DNA from: Ectopseudomonas mendocina
GTDB lineage: Bacteria > Pseudomonadota > Gammaproteobacteria > Pseudomonadales > Pseudomonadaceae
DNA length: 64,000 bases
Reading direction: 5' to 3'
Assembly (NCBI RefSeq): GCF_016008875.1
Contig: NZ_JADTQG010000009.1
Coordinates: forward strand, 124,001 to 188,000
Under the pieces are notes generated by a model. It was given only the letters and a program-made list of their open reading frames with translations. It had not been told where the DNA came from and searched no databases. The position numbers were made by a program, and so were the translations under genes. Shown here piece by piece: positions 41,753 to 51,105 of the stretch. The number at the start of each line of letters is the position of its first letter. Position 1 is the first letter of the stretch.

Positions 41753-44700
41753 TTAGGCTGGCTGCTGTGCCGCCGCGATTTGTTGTAGTGCAAGTGCCAG
41801 CTCCCGATGCTGGCGCTGTTCGTTCTCATGTAGTTCGTTCAATTGCTGGCCCAACGTGGGCGTGCCGAACATGCCACCGGCACCCCCCGCCTGTGGTGCC
41901 TTGTCGAAAGCCTCCAGATGCTCGTTCTCCTGCAGCACGTCCTTGGAGAAGATGCTGGAGAGGCTGCTACTGCCGAACACTCCGCCATCGCCACCACCAA
42001 AGCCGAGGAAGCCGATGCCTGATCCATTGCCGCCGGAATCGCTCGAGCTGGCGAAGACCTGAGCGATATAGCTGGGCGCCAGCGGATTCTGGTTGATGAA
42101 AATATTGCCCAGCGTTGGAATGCCGCTACCCAAAGTCGGTACTTCGAATAGTGGCGGTGGTAGTAGCGGCGAGATGGTCGGAGGAGGTGGCAGGCCGGGC
42201 AGCGTGGGCTGCAGCGGCACGCTCGGCATGTCGCTATTCTGGCTCGGCGGATTTACGCGAAACTCCGGATCGCCCTCGCTTTGCATCAGGCTGTAGGCCT
42301 GCCCGACAAAACTGCTCACCAGCAGATTGCCGGCGGTATCGGTAATGGCACTGCCGCTGGCGTTCAAGGCCAATGCGAGGGTGCCGCTGCCGGCCACGTT
42401 GTTGACAGTGACCTGGAAGGTCTGCCCGTCGATCTGTACCAGGCTACCTAAAGTGCCGCTGGCGCTGCCGCTACTGACCAGGCTGAAGTCTCCGAGATCC
42501 ACGCCGATCACGTCCTCGTCGAAGATGACCGTGTAACGTACGCTATCTGCATTGGTGGGTGACGGATCGATCGCGACGATGGCACTGGCGCCGGGCGCCG
42601 TGGTGTCGACGATCACGCCGCTGCTGTCTCCGACATTGTTCAATGCCAGGTTCATGGCGTTACCGCTGCTGTCACGCAACGTTGCGCCATTGCTCTGCAG
42701 GCTGTTCACCGAAATGCCGTCGGCGTCGTTGTCGCCGGGCTTGATGCTGTACTGGAACACCAGGGTTCCCGTTCCGGAGCCAGCCACGTAGTCGGCGAAT
42801 ACAGTGTTGCCACCCATGTCGATGGCTAGGCGCGGGCTGCCTTCGACGATGACGTTCTCGCTGACGTTGACGACGAAAGTCAGCGTGTCGCCAGCATTGT
42901 ATGGAACGCCCACCGGTACGCTGACGCTGTTGACGGTTGGAGCCACCGTATCGATCGCGTAGTTGTTGGAACTGGTGGTTCCAGTGCCGGTGTTGCCGGC
43001 TGCATCGGTGTATCCGCTGTTATCCAGGCTGATCAGGTTGGTGCTGTCGGTAACGTTGGCGCTCGGGGTCAGGGTCGCCGTCCAGGTGATGCCGCCATCA
43101 CTGGAGCTGAGCCCGCTCAGGTTGCCGTTGGCCACGTTGAAGTCAGCTGTGCTCAGCCCATTCACCGCTTCGCTGAAGGTGATGGTGACGGTGGTGCTCT
43201 GGCCAGCCCTCAAGGTTGTGTCGGCGACCACGATGCTCGCTGTCGGCCGCTGGGTGTCGACGGCGTAGTTGTTGGAGTCGGTGGTGCCAACACCAGCGTT
43301 GCCGGCCGCGTCCTGCACGCCGGAGTTGTTCAGGGTGACTAGGTTGCTGGCATCGGTAACGTTGGCGTCAGGCGTCAGAGTAGCGGTGTAGGTTATGTTG
43401 TCCGAAGTCGTCAGGTTGCCGAGGCTGCCGTTGGATACCTGGAAGTCAGCGGTGGTCAGGCCGGTGACCGCTTCGCTGAACGTGATGGTTACGGTGGTGC
43501 TCTGCCCGGCTTTCACTAAGGTATCGGCCACCACGATAGTCGCCGTGGGGCGTTGAGTATCGATTGCATAACCATTGGAGTTGACCGGGCCGCTGCCGTT
43601 ATTGCCAGCCGAATCGATATAGCCGGTGTTGTTCAATGTGATTCGGTTGGCAGCCGTCGCAAGGTTGGCATCTGGTGTCAGCGTGGCTGTCCAGGTGACG
43701 CCGCCGTCGTTGGAGCTCAGCTCACTGAGAGAGCCGCCTGCGACGGTGAAGTCGGCAATGGTCAGCCCACTCACGGACTCACTGAAGGTGATGGTTACCG
43801 TCGTGGTTTCGCCGATGGACAGTGCGCTATCGCTTACCACCATGGTTGCGGTCGGGCGCTGAGTATCGATGGCGTAATTGTTGGAGTCGGTCGTCCCGAC
43901 ACCAGGGTTGCCGGTTGCATCGGTGTAACCGGTGTTATCCAGGGTAATCAGATTGCTGCTGTCGGTAACATTGGCACCTGGCGTTAGGGTCGCCGTCCAG
44001 GTGATGCCGCCGTCGTTGCTGCTCAGGTTGTCGAGGCTGCCGTTGGCCACGTTGAAGTCAGCTGTGCTCAGCCCATTCACCGCTTCGCTGAAGGTGATGG
44101 TGACGGTGGTGCTCTGGCCAGCCCTCAAGGCTGTGTCGGCGACCACGATGGTGGCTGTCGGCCGCTGCGTGTCGATGGCGTAGTTGTTGGATTCGGTGCT
44201 GCCAATGCCTGCGTTGCCAGCGAAGTCCTGCACGCCGGAGTTGTTCAGGGTAATCCGATTGCTGCTATCGACGACGTTGGCGCCCGGTGTCAGGGTCGCC
44301 GTCCAGGTGATGCCGCCATCGTTAGAGCTGAGGCCGCTCAGGGAGCCGTTTTCAACTGTAAGGTCATCGATGGCAAAGCCGCTGACCGCTTCGCTGAATG
44401 TAATGGTCACCGTGGTGCTCTGGCCGGCTCTCAGTGCGGTATCGGCGACCACGATGGTCGCTGTCGGGCGCAGGGTGTCGATGGCAAAGTTGCCCGAATT
44501 GGTGATGCCGGTGCCGATGTTACCAGCCGAATCCATTACCCCTGCGTTATTGAGCGAGATGATGTTGCTGGGGTCGGTGATGTTGGTGCTCGGAGTGAAG
44601 GTTGCTGTCCAGGTCAGGCCACCATCATTGCTGCTGAGCCCGCTAAGGCTGCCATTGGGCGTAGTGAAGTCCGCAAGATCCAGACCTTGCACCGCCTCGT

Positions 44701-47700
44701 TGAACACGATGGTGAGGGTGGTGGTCTCGCCGATACGCAGGGAGGTGTCGCTGAGAATGATGTTGACCGCGGCCGGGCGTACTCCATCCACCACCAGTGC
44801 TTTGTTGGCGCCCAGAGAGCCGGCAGCGCCCAGGCTCGGCAGGGTGAGCACGGCATCGTTGGCCGAGAGGCCACGGATGCTTGACCCATTGAGACTCAGC
44901 GCGGCTGTGGATTGGTAATCCAGATCAGCGCTCAAATCACCGGCCTGCACCGTGTAGATAAAGGTCAGGGTGTTGCTGCCAGAGCCGGAAAAATAGGTCG
45001 CGTTACGATCAACAGCACCTGTCTCCAGCAACAATGCGGGAATACCGCCGCTGGTATCGACTGTCACCACCTGATCGAAGGTTGTAGTGATGGTAATGGT
45101 ATCGCCGATCTTGTAAGTGCCATTTGCCGTGGAACTACTGACATCGGTTATACGCGGGCTGAGGCTGTTGACGTTGATAGCGAGTATGTCGGTATCGGTC
45201 TGCGCGCTGCCGCTGCCGCTGCCGCTGTTGCCTTGGTCGTTGGTATGGATTTGCAGGCTGGCTGGGCCGTTGTAGCCGCTGGTGGGAGAGAACACCATGC
45301 CGTTCAAGGCGCTGTTGATATCGCTGATACTGCCGGTGAAGGTCATGGTTCCGTCACCGTTACCAGAGCCCACCAAGAAGCTGAGCCCGGTAGTACTGCC
45401 GAGCGCCAGTAGACCATTACTGGCGGTCAGTGTCACTCGAACGTTATTGGAGCCTGCATCCACATCACTGATGCTGATCAGGTTGCCGTTGGCGCTGCTG
45501 AATACCAGGGCGCCATCCTGATCGACGCTCTGCGTCGTGGGTAGCGAGTTGACCGGAGCGTCGTTCACGGCGGTGACCACGAGCGTTACGCTGGTGGTAT
45601 CGGTCTGCGCGCCACCGCTACCGGTGTTGCCGCCATCGTTGATTGTGACGGTCAGGGGAACGTTGGCAGTGGCGTCCTGGGCGGTCTTGAAGGTCAGGCC
45701 GTTGGCGGCAATGAAGAAGTTGATATCGGACAGGCTGCCGGTCAGGGTCAGCAGGCCGGTACCGGAACCACCGACGGTAACGCCCATACCAGTGGTGGCG
45801 CTCAGGGTGCCGCTCGGCACCGAGAAGGTCGCGGTGACGCTGTTGATGCCGGCATCGATGTCGGTGAAGCTGATGCCGCTGATCACGCTGGACACGTCTT
45901 CGATCACGGTGATGGACGGCGGCACGGTGGCCACCGGCGCATCGTTCACCGCTAGGACCTGCAGGGTCATGGTGGTGGTGGCGTCGGACACGCTGGTGGT
46001 GTTGACGTTGATGGTCAGGGTCACGTCACCGCTGGCATTGGCCGCCGGGGTGTAGACCAGGCGGTTATTGGCGATGAACTGGTTGATGTTGGCCAGGCTA
46101 CCGCTCAGGGTCAGCGCCGTCGCTGTGCCGCCCACGGTCACGCCGCCAGCGCCGGTGGCGCTGAGGGTACCAGTGCCGACCGAGAAGGTCACGACGCCCA
46201 GGGTCGAGTCGACGTCGCTGAAGGTGATCGAGCCGAGCGCGGTTGGGATGTCCTCGTTGATCGACTGCGAGACCGGGGCGCTGATGGTCGGCGAGTCGTT
46301 GACCGCGACGATGGTGATGTCTCGGGTGACCGCAATGGAGGACAGACCGCCACCATCGGTGACCTGGAACTGCACGGTACGGCCGGTGGTGTTCGGGATG
46401 TCCGAGGAGTTGCCGTAGGTCACCGCGCGCATTGCGGCCTGGAACTCCGCGGCGGTCGCCGTGTTGTCGGCGGACGTCAGGGTCAGGATGCCGGTGCCGG
46501 CGTTCCAGGTGCCGACGATATTGCCCATGCTCAGGCCGTCGTTGACGAAGGCCAGGCTGTCCTGGGCGCTGTAGTAGGTCAGCAGGCGCACGGTGGCGTT
46601 GAGCGGGTTCGGGCCGTCCGGGTCGGACACGGTCACCCCGGAGTCCACCGCTATGCGGTCGGACGGGGCGTTGTTGGCCTCGGTCCAGATAGCCGCAGTA
46701 CCGGTCAACGTCACCACCGGGCGATCGTTGATGGCGCTCACCACCACGGTGGCGGTGTCGACCTGGCTGGAATAGGCCGAGGTACCGCCGGAGGTGGTGG
46801 TATTGGTCTTGGTGCCCTGCAGGCCGAGGGTGGCATTGGTCTGGTCCCAGGCCTTGTAGGTGATGGTCGCGGTTTCACCGTGGATGCCATCCGGCACGAA
46901 GCGCACCATGTTCTGCGCGGTCAGGATCAGCGCGGACGTGACGGAAACGCTACCGATGTCGCTCCAGGTGCCGCCGGCGTTGGTGCTGTACTGCCATTTG
47001 CCGTAGGTCGCGTTCAGGCCGGTGATCGCCATGCCCTTCAGCGCGCCGGTGTCGACGTCGGTCACACCGCCCAGCAGGTCGCTGACCAGCGCACCGCCGT
47101 TGTTGATCGAGGTGTCGGTGAGCGCGCCCAGGGTCGGCGCTACGCCGATCATGACCGGTGCATCGTTGACCGAGGTGACTATCTGGTTGACCGCCCCGGT
47201 ACCGACCGAGAACGCCGTAGTGCCGCCGTTGCTGGTGGTATCGGCCAGGCTACGGATGCCGTTGACGGAGGCGGTACCGGTGGTCTGGTCCCAGCCACGG
47301 AAGGTCAGGGTCGCGGTCTCGCCGTTGGCGGCGTCCGGGACGTAGCGAACATAGCTGGTGGCGGCGATCAACAGCGAGCTGGTGCCCGAAACGGCACCGA
47401 AGTCGGTCCAGGTGCTGTTGTCGGTGGAGTACTGCCAGGTGCCGTTGCCGGTCTTGCCGATGATGGCGACACCGCGCAGCGCGCCGACATCGGCATCGAT
47501 CATGGTGTGGTTGGCCAGTATCGCCGTTACCTGTACACCAGTGGCCGCGGTGTCTTCGTTGATGGTCGCGAAGTTGTATGGCCCGCCGGAGAGAACTGGC
47601 GCGTCGTTGACGGCGATCACGGATACCGAAGTAGTGATCGAGGTTGCGGTCGTGTCGACGCCGCCGTTGGCCGTGCCGCCGCTGTCGGTGATGCTGGTCA

Positions 47701-49996
47701 GGGTAATGACACGTGTGGTTGTGCTGGGGCTGTCGCTGCTGTTGCGGTAGCTCATGCCATCGACCACGGTTTGCGTTGCCGCCGCGCTGAGGCCAGCAGC
47801 ACTGCTCAGGGTGATGGTTGCCGTACCGCTGAAGACGCTGACCGAGTAGCTGATGCCATTGCTTATCGTCGTGCCGCTGTTGCCGTTGAGCAAGGTGATG
47901 CTGGTGCCATCGACGAGCAGGAGCTCATTGCTGCCATCGGCCAGGTTGGTGACGCTCAGGGTCATGCCGGTGATGGTCTGGCCGCTTTCGATGGTGTTAA
48001 CGCTGACGCCATTGAACAGATCGACCGCACTGCCATTTTCAGTGTAGGTGGGATTGTTGCCAGTGGCGGTGATGGTGGGGGCGTCGTTGACGCCAATCAC
48101 GTTCACGGTGACCGCCGCCGCTGTGCTGGTGCCGCCATCGCCGTCGTTGACAGTGATGCTGACGGTGCGTGCAGCGGTGCTCGGGGCGGCGTCATTGCCG
48201 TTGGCGTAGGTCAGGTTGTGGATCAAGGCCTGGACGGCAGCGGCGTTGGCACTGGCGTTGAGGGTGACGACCAGGCTGGCGCCGGCCGTGCCGCTGGAGG
48301 TGATGGTGCCGATGGCGGTGCCGCCGTAGCTTACGGTGTTGCCCGATACGCTGATCTGGCCTGCCCCTGTGCCCTCATTGCGGATCGCCAGTACATCCTC
48401 GCCAGCGGTGCCATTTGCGGTAATCGCTACAGTTACGTTGCCGCCGTCGAAGTTGGCAGAGTCGGCATCGGTGACGGTGGCGTTGCTGCCCACGTCGAGC
48501 CATACGGCACTGCCACCCTCGGTGAAGGTCGTGGAATCGCCGTTGAGGTTGCCGATGACCGGGGCGCTATTGGGGGGCGCGATATTGATCTCGCTGCCAT
48601 TGCTGGTGCCGACGCTGGTGGTGATGCTCCCGGTATTGTCACCGCTCCAGTTGGCCAGGTTGGTTATCCGCGCCAGCCAGGTGGCCCGGTCGGCCACCGA
48701 AGTCGGACCGATATATTGCACGTTGTCCTGCTGATTGGCGCCACTGGGCAGGCCGATGGCGTTGACGCCGTTGCTCAGCGCATTCTGGCTGCCGGTACCA
48801 CCGGGCAATGTCGAATCTCGAAGCGTTATGAAACTGGCAGAGGTATTCCAGTTATTGGCATCGGTGTTGGTGCCGGAGCTGTTGTTGAAACCGAAAATGA
48901 AATAGGGGTTGGCATCCGAGTCCTGGTAGATGAAAACCCCATCACCCGCGATGTTCATTGGGTCGGTGGTCGAATAACCGCTGACCAGAATATTGGCGCT
49001 CAGGTCGGTGTTCGTGGTCACGTTCGTCAGGGTCGTCGGCTGGGAATCCCCCGTGCCGCCCAGAAACAGGTTGAGAATCGTGCCTGCATCGATGGTGCTG
49101 CCGGTCGTCCAGGTGATCAGGCCGTCGCCAGTCGTACTGCCAGTGAATGCGTTGCCGGCGGCGTTCCACCCCCAGTCAGTGATTTTGATGATGGTGCCGG
49201 CGGGAATGTCGACCAGCGTGGCGAAGGTGATGGTGTCGGAAACGGCGCTCCAGCCAAGGACGACGATGTCTCCTGCATTGAGCGTGTTCAGCACATGGTT
49301 GTAGCTGGCATCGGCAAACAGCGTGGCGGCCTCGATGGTGCCCGTACTGGACTCCAGTACCCAGTTGCCCCCTTTGCTGGTATCGCCGGTCCAGTCACTG
49401 GAGGCGGCGATGTCGGCACCCGTGAAGTTGGCGAGCTGTGTGACGAAGGCGGCACCTTGTTCGCCCTTGCTAGTGTCGCACCCATAGATCAGGAAGTCGC
49501 CGCTTTCCGTCAGGCTGCTGCCGATGGCGGCAAGCTGGCTCTGCGCATTGGCGATGTTGTCCAGACCGAGACGTGTTGATCCGACCTGGAGACTGGCTTC
49601 GCCGCCGTGGGAGATGAAATGGATGGCATCAATGCCGGAACGCCCGTTCAGGTATTCGGCCATTTGCGTCAGACCGTCCCGATCCGCGTCCAGGATCACG
49701 ACTTCCGTTCCAGCGACCAGGCTATCGAGCAGTTGCTGCTTGTCCTTGACACTGGCGTCGATGAATAACACCTCCTGCCGTTGATCCGAGGTGGCAGAGG
49801 TGGGGGTGGCAGCCGGGTTGTCGGAACTGCTGTCGGCGTCAGGTGTAGCTGATGCCTCCGCAGTCGCGGCTTCGGCAACGGTAGCTGCAACTGCGCCGTC
49901 GAACATCATGCGCGGTTCGAGGGAGATGGCCAGCGGTGCCCTGATCATGGTCGACTCGGGGTTGAGCGCCGGTTTGGCGTTTTTGTTCCAGAACAT
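41753..49996 (-). CDS. Giant LEPR/DUF4347 cadherin-like and Ig-like repeat protein
   Basis: 2747 residues, presumed exported to or beyond the surface. N-terminus MFWNKNAKPALNPES without a Sec signal, then LEPRMMFDGA at 26-35, the LEPR-type motif found at the start of many very large secreted proteins. A DUF4347 domain at about 75-235 has His130 (FISHGG) and Cys173 (IYGCDTS). A lamin-tail-like domain follows (about 236-440). Then many cadherin/VCBS-like modules ending in VNDAPV, six near-identical ~102-residue Ig-like modules (about 1740-2350), further Ig-like modules, a Pro-rich linker, a Gly-rich stretch and a Gln/Glu-rich C-terminal helix. No RTX nonapeptides are seen. Good ribosome site (AGGAAG) before ATG 49996. 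Cargo of the neighbouring exporter by inference. Confidence 0.88.
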   Translation of the reverse strand: MFWNKNAKPALNPESTMIRAPLAISLEPRMMFDGAVAATVAEAATAEASATPDADSSSDNPAATPTSATSDQRQEVLFIDASVKDKQQLLDSLVAGTEVVILDADRDGLTQMAEYLNGRSGIDAIHFISHGGEASLQVGSTRLGLDNIANAQSQLAAIGSSLTESGDFLIYGCDTSKGEQGAAFVTQLANFTGADIAASSDWTGDTSKGGNWVLESSTGTIEAATLFADASYNHVLNTLNAGDIVVLGWSAVSDTITFATLVDIPAGTIIKITDWGWNAAGNAFTGSTTGDGLITWTTGSTIDAGTILNLFLGGTGDSQPTTLTNVTTNTDLSANILVSGYSTTDPMNIAGDGVFIYQDSDANPYFIFGFNNSSGTNTDANNWNTSASFITLRDSTLPGGTGSQNALSNGVNAIGLPSGANQQDNVQYIGPTSVADRATWLARITNLANWSGDNTGSITTSVGTSNGSEINIAPPNSAPVIGNLNGDSTTFTEGGSAVWLDVGSNATVTDADSANFDGGNVTVAITANGTAGEDVLAIRNEGTGAGQISVSGNTVSYGGTAIGTITSSGTAGASLVVTLNASANAAAVQALIHNLTYANGNDAAPSTAARTVSITVNDGDGGTSTAAAVTVNVIGVNDAPTITATGNNPTYTENGSAVDLFNGVSVNTIESGQTITGMTLSVTNLADGSNELLLVDGTSITLLNGNSGTTISNGISYSVSVFSGTATITLSSAAGLSAAATQTVVDGMSYRNSSDSPSTTTRVITLTSITDSGGTANGGVDTTATSITTSVSVIAVNDAPVLSGGPYNFATINEDTAATGVQVTAILANHTMIDADVGALRGVAIIGKTGNGTWQYSTDNSTWTDFGAVSGTSSLLIAATSYVRYVPDAANGETATLTFRGWDQTTGTASVNGIRSLADTTSNGGTTAFSVGTGAVNQIVTSVNDAPVMIGVAPTLGALTDTSINNGGALVSDLLGGVTDVDTGALKGMAITGLNATYGKWQYSTNAGGTWSDIGSVSVTSALILTAQNMVRFVPDGIHGETATITYKAWDQTNATLGLQGTKTNTTTSGGTSAYSSQVDTATVVVSAINDRPVVTLTGTAAIWTEANNAPSDRIAVDSGVTVSDPDGPNPLNATVRLLTYYSAQDSLAFVNDGLSMGNIVGTWNAGTGILTLTSADNTATAAEFQAAMRAVTYGNSSDIPNTTGRTVQFQVTDGGGLSSIAVTRDITIVAVNDSPTISAPVSQSINEDIPTALGSITFSDVDSTLGVVTFSVGTGTLSATGAGGVTVGGTATALTLSGSLANINQFIANNRLVYTPAANASGDVTLTINVNTTSVSDATTTMTLQVLAVNDAPVATVPPSITVIEDVSSVISGISFTDIDAGINSVTATFSVPSGTLSATTGMGVTVGGSGTGLLTLTGSLSDINFFIAANGLTFKTAQDATANVPLTVTINDGGNTGSGGAQTDTTSVTLVVTAVNDAPVNSLPTTQSVDQDGALVFSSANGNLISISDVDAGSNNVRVTLTASNGLLALGSTTGLSFLVGSGNGDGTMTFTGSISDINSALNGMVFSPTSGYNGPASLQIHTNDQGNSGSGSGSAQTDTDILAINVNSLSPRITDVSSSTANGTYKIGDTITITTTFDQVVTVDTSGGIPALLLETGAVDRNATYFSGSGSNTLTFIYTVQAGDLSADLDYQSTAALSLNGSSIRGLSANDAVLTLPSLGAAGSLGANKALVVDGVRPAAVNIILSDTSLRIGETTTLTIVFNEAVQGLDLADFTTPNGSLSGLSSNDGGLTWTATFTPSTNITDPSNIISLNNAGVMDSAGNIGTGITNSGNFAIDTLRPTATIVVADTALRAGQSTTVTITFSEAVSGFAIDDLTVENGSLSGLSSNDGGITWTATLTPGANVVDSSNRITLNNSGVQDFAGNAGIGSTESNNYAIDTQRPTATIVVADTALRAGQSTTVTITFSEAVNGLSTADFNVANGSLDNLSSNDGGITWTATLTPGANVTDSSNLITLDNTGYTDATGNPGVGTTDSNNYAIDTQRPTATMVVSDSALSIGETTTVTITFSESVSGLTIADFTVAGGSLSELSSNDGGVTWTATLTPDANLATAANRITLNNTGYIDSAGNNGSGPVNSNGYAIDTQRPTATIVVADTLVKAGQSTTVTITFSEAVTGLTTADFQVSNGSLGNLTTSDNITYTATLTPDANVTDASNLVTLNNSGVQDAAGNAGVGTTDSNNYAVDTQRPTASIVVADTTLRAGQSTTVTITFSEAVNGLSTADFNVANGNLSGLSSSDGGITWTATLTPSANVTDSTNLISLDNSGYTDAAGNTGTGTTSSNNYAIDTVAPTVNSVSVPVGVPYNAGDTLTFVVNVSENVIVEGSPRLAIDMGGNTVFADYVAGSGTGTLVFQYSIKPGDNDADGISVNSLQSNGATLRDSSGNAMNLALNNVGDSSGVIVDTTAPGASAIVAIDPSPTNADSVRYTVIFDEDVIGVDLGDFSLVSSGSASGTLGSLVQIDGQTFQVTVNNVAGSGTLALALNASGSAITDTAGNLLVSSFVGQAYSLMQSEGDPEFRVNPPSQNSDMPSVPLQPTLPGLPPPPTISPLLPPPLFEVPTLGSGIPTLGNIFINQNPLAPSYIAQVFASSSDSGGNGSGIGFLGFGGGDGGVFGSSSLSSIFSKDVLQENEHLEAFDKAPQAGGAGGMFGTPTLGQQLNELHENEQRQHRELALALQQIAAAQQPA
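42947..44779 (-). repeat. Six tandem ~305-bp coding repeats
   Basis: Six units of about 102 codons, each opening RPTA(T/S)IVVADT and closing NNYAIDTQ, inside the giant gene. Units vary in similarity: a 93-bp block at 43123-43215 is identical to 44038-44130, three units apart, while the first unit (RPAAVNIILSDTSLR) is the most diverged. Confidence 0.9.
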
Positions 49997-50152
49997 GGCA
50001 CTGCTTCCTATGATCGTATGCGGCCACTTGGTAGGTGGACACTAGGCTGATGCTGGCTCAAGACCAACGGCAATCAAACCGAAGCCTGTTCTGCCGTCCG
50101 TCGGCGCGAGCAGCATCGATACCTAGTGCGCTGCTCTTGCCTCTTTGCGAAC

Positions 50153-50728
50153 TCAGTTGCGGCTCGGGAAGACACCTTCCAGGGCGATGATGAAATTGGT
50201 GCCGAGGTAAGGGTTACGAGTGCCCAGAGGAATACCTCCGCTGGAGTGGACGGCACTGGCATTCAAGTTGGCATTGAAAGGCGCTAGCGTGGTATCGGGC
50301 GCGCTGCCATAGAGACTGACCTCCGCTCCTGCGGCGCTGTCCAGAGGCTTCGCCAGGACTGAGCTCGTACCGGGAACCTGACTGCTACCGTCGGCAGTGG
50401 ATGCTGGGATAGCCACTGATACCGTGCCCGTCACAGGCAATGAGAATGGGGGGAGGTTGGTGTTCAGCAGCGTCACGCTCTCGGTGCCCGCCACTTCACC
50501 CTGGACAATCATGCTCAGACCAGGGCCTTGTCCCATGCCCACCGGACCGCGCCCGCGGTAGTCGGGCAGACCGAACGTGCTCTGGCCATTGCCGCCGTAT
50601 AGAGTGCCGAGCAATGAAAAAAGCGCGCTATTCTGCGCGATGCTCATCAACTGGCCCTGGCACATCGCGTAGCCACGCGGTGCGAAGTTGAAGCCGACCA
50701 TTTTGATTTCGCCGAGGAACGGTTCCAT
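50153..50728 (-). CDS. Tail-collar (microcystin-dependent protein-like) protein
   Basis: 191 residues. The N-terminus MEPFLGEIKMVGFNFAPRGYAMCQGQ and LFSLLGTLYGGNGQSTFGLPDYRGR is the phage Tail Collar domain; the C-terminus is Gly/Ser/Ala-rich and ends in a small beta fold (NPYLGTNFIIALEGVFPSRN). Such genes occur outside prophages, often in two or three copies, next to large repeat proteins. The start at 50728 follows GGGAGCAACA and omits a long Arg-rich upstream reading frame. No Sec signal peptide. Lies 157 bp upstream of the giant gene. Confidence 0.85.
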   Translation of the reverse strand: MEPFLGEIKMVGFNFAPRGYAMCQGQLMSIAQNSALFSLLGTLYGGNGQSTFGLPDYRGRGPVGMGQGPGLSMIVQGEVAGTESVTLLNTNLPPFSLPVTGTVSVAIPASTADGSSQVPGTSSVLAKPLDSAAGAEVSLYGSAPDTTLAPFNANLNASAVHSSGGIPLGTRNPYLGTNFIIALEGVFPSRN

Positions 50729-50790
50729 GTTGTTGCTCCCTGCTGTCGTGGTGCCGGCGTTACCGGCAAGTTGGCTGTAGAAGGTCGAAG

Positions 50791-51105
50791 CTAGTGGGCG
50801 TGCGCTGCCCGAACGTGGAACACGGCCTGAAGCAGTCGCATTCCATCGTCGTCCGGGCCGATCGGGGTGAGCATGACCCACCACGACGATGCCGTCGGAC
50901 TGTGCAAGGTGTAGCTGTATTGCGGCAGATCGATGCCTGGAGGCTGCCGGAATATCGCGTCGTAACACTGATAGCACGGGTTCATCGCCTTGCCTGGGCT
51001 CACCTCGACCAGTTCCACGTCGACGCCGGTGTGGCCTTCCCAACTGACGCGCCACGAGTGGCCAAGACCCTTCTGCAGGTCTTCCTGGCTCGGGATGTCG
51101 CTCAT
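50791..51105 (-). CDS. DUF6916-type small protein
   Basis: 104 residues, MSDIPSQEDLQKGLGHSWRV, with paired Cys (NPCYQCYDA) and a Trp-rich beta segment ending in VHVRAAHAH-like basic/His residues. Resembles DUF6916 proteins, which travel with tail-collar proteins; function unknown. AGGAGG lies 9 bases before the start, and the start overlaps the GNAT stop by 4 bp. Confidence 0.72.
   Translation of the reverse strand: MSDIPSQEDLQKGLGHSWRVSWEGHTGVDVELVEVSPGKAMNPCYQCYDAIFRQPPGIDLPQYSYTLHSPTASSWWVMLTPIGPDDDGMRLLQAVFHVRAAHAH

Noticed and set aside
42947..44779. Regular direct repeats that could suggest a CRISPR array
   Set aside because: The unit is about 305 bp, the reading frame stays open across all units and the translated product is an Ig-like fold.
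46880..49579. An open frame of about 900 codons on the plus strand opposite the giant gene
   Set aside because: It mirrors the codon phase of the GC-rich repeat gene, gives Gly/Ala/Arg/Val-rich low-complexity protein and has no recognisable domain or ribosome site.
50153..51105. Prophage remnant, because of the tail-collar gene
   Set aside because: No capsid, terminase, integrase, lysis or attachment-site sequence is near; neighbours are secretion-type and modification genes.
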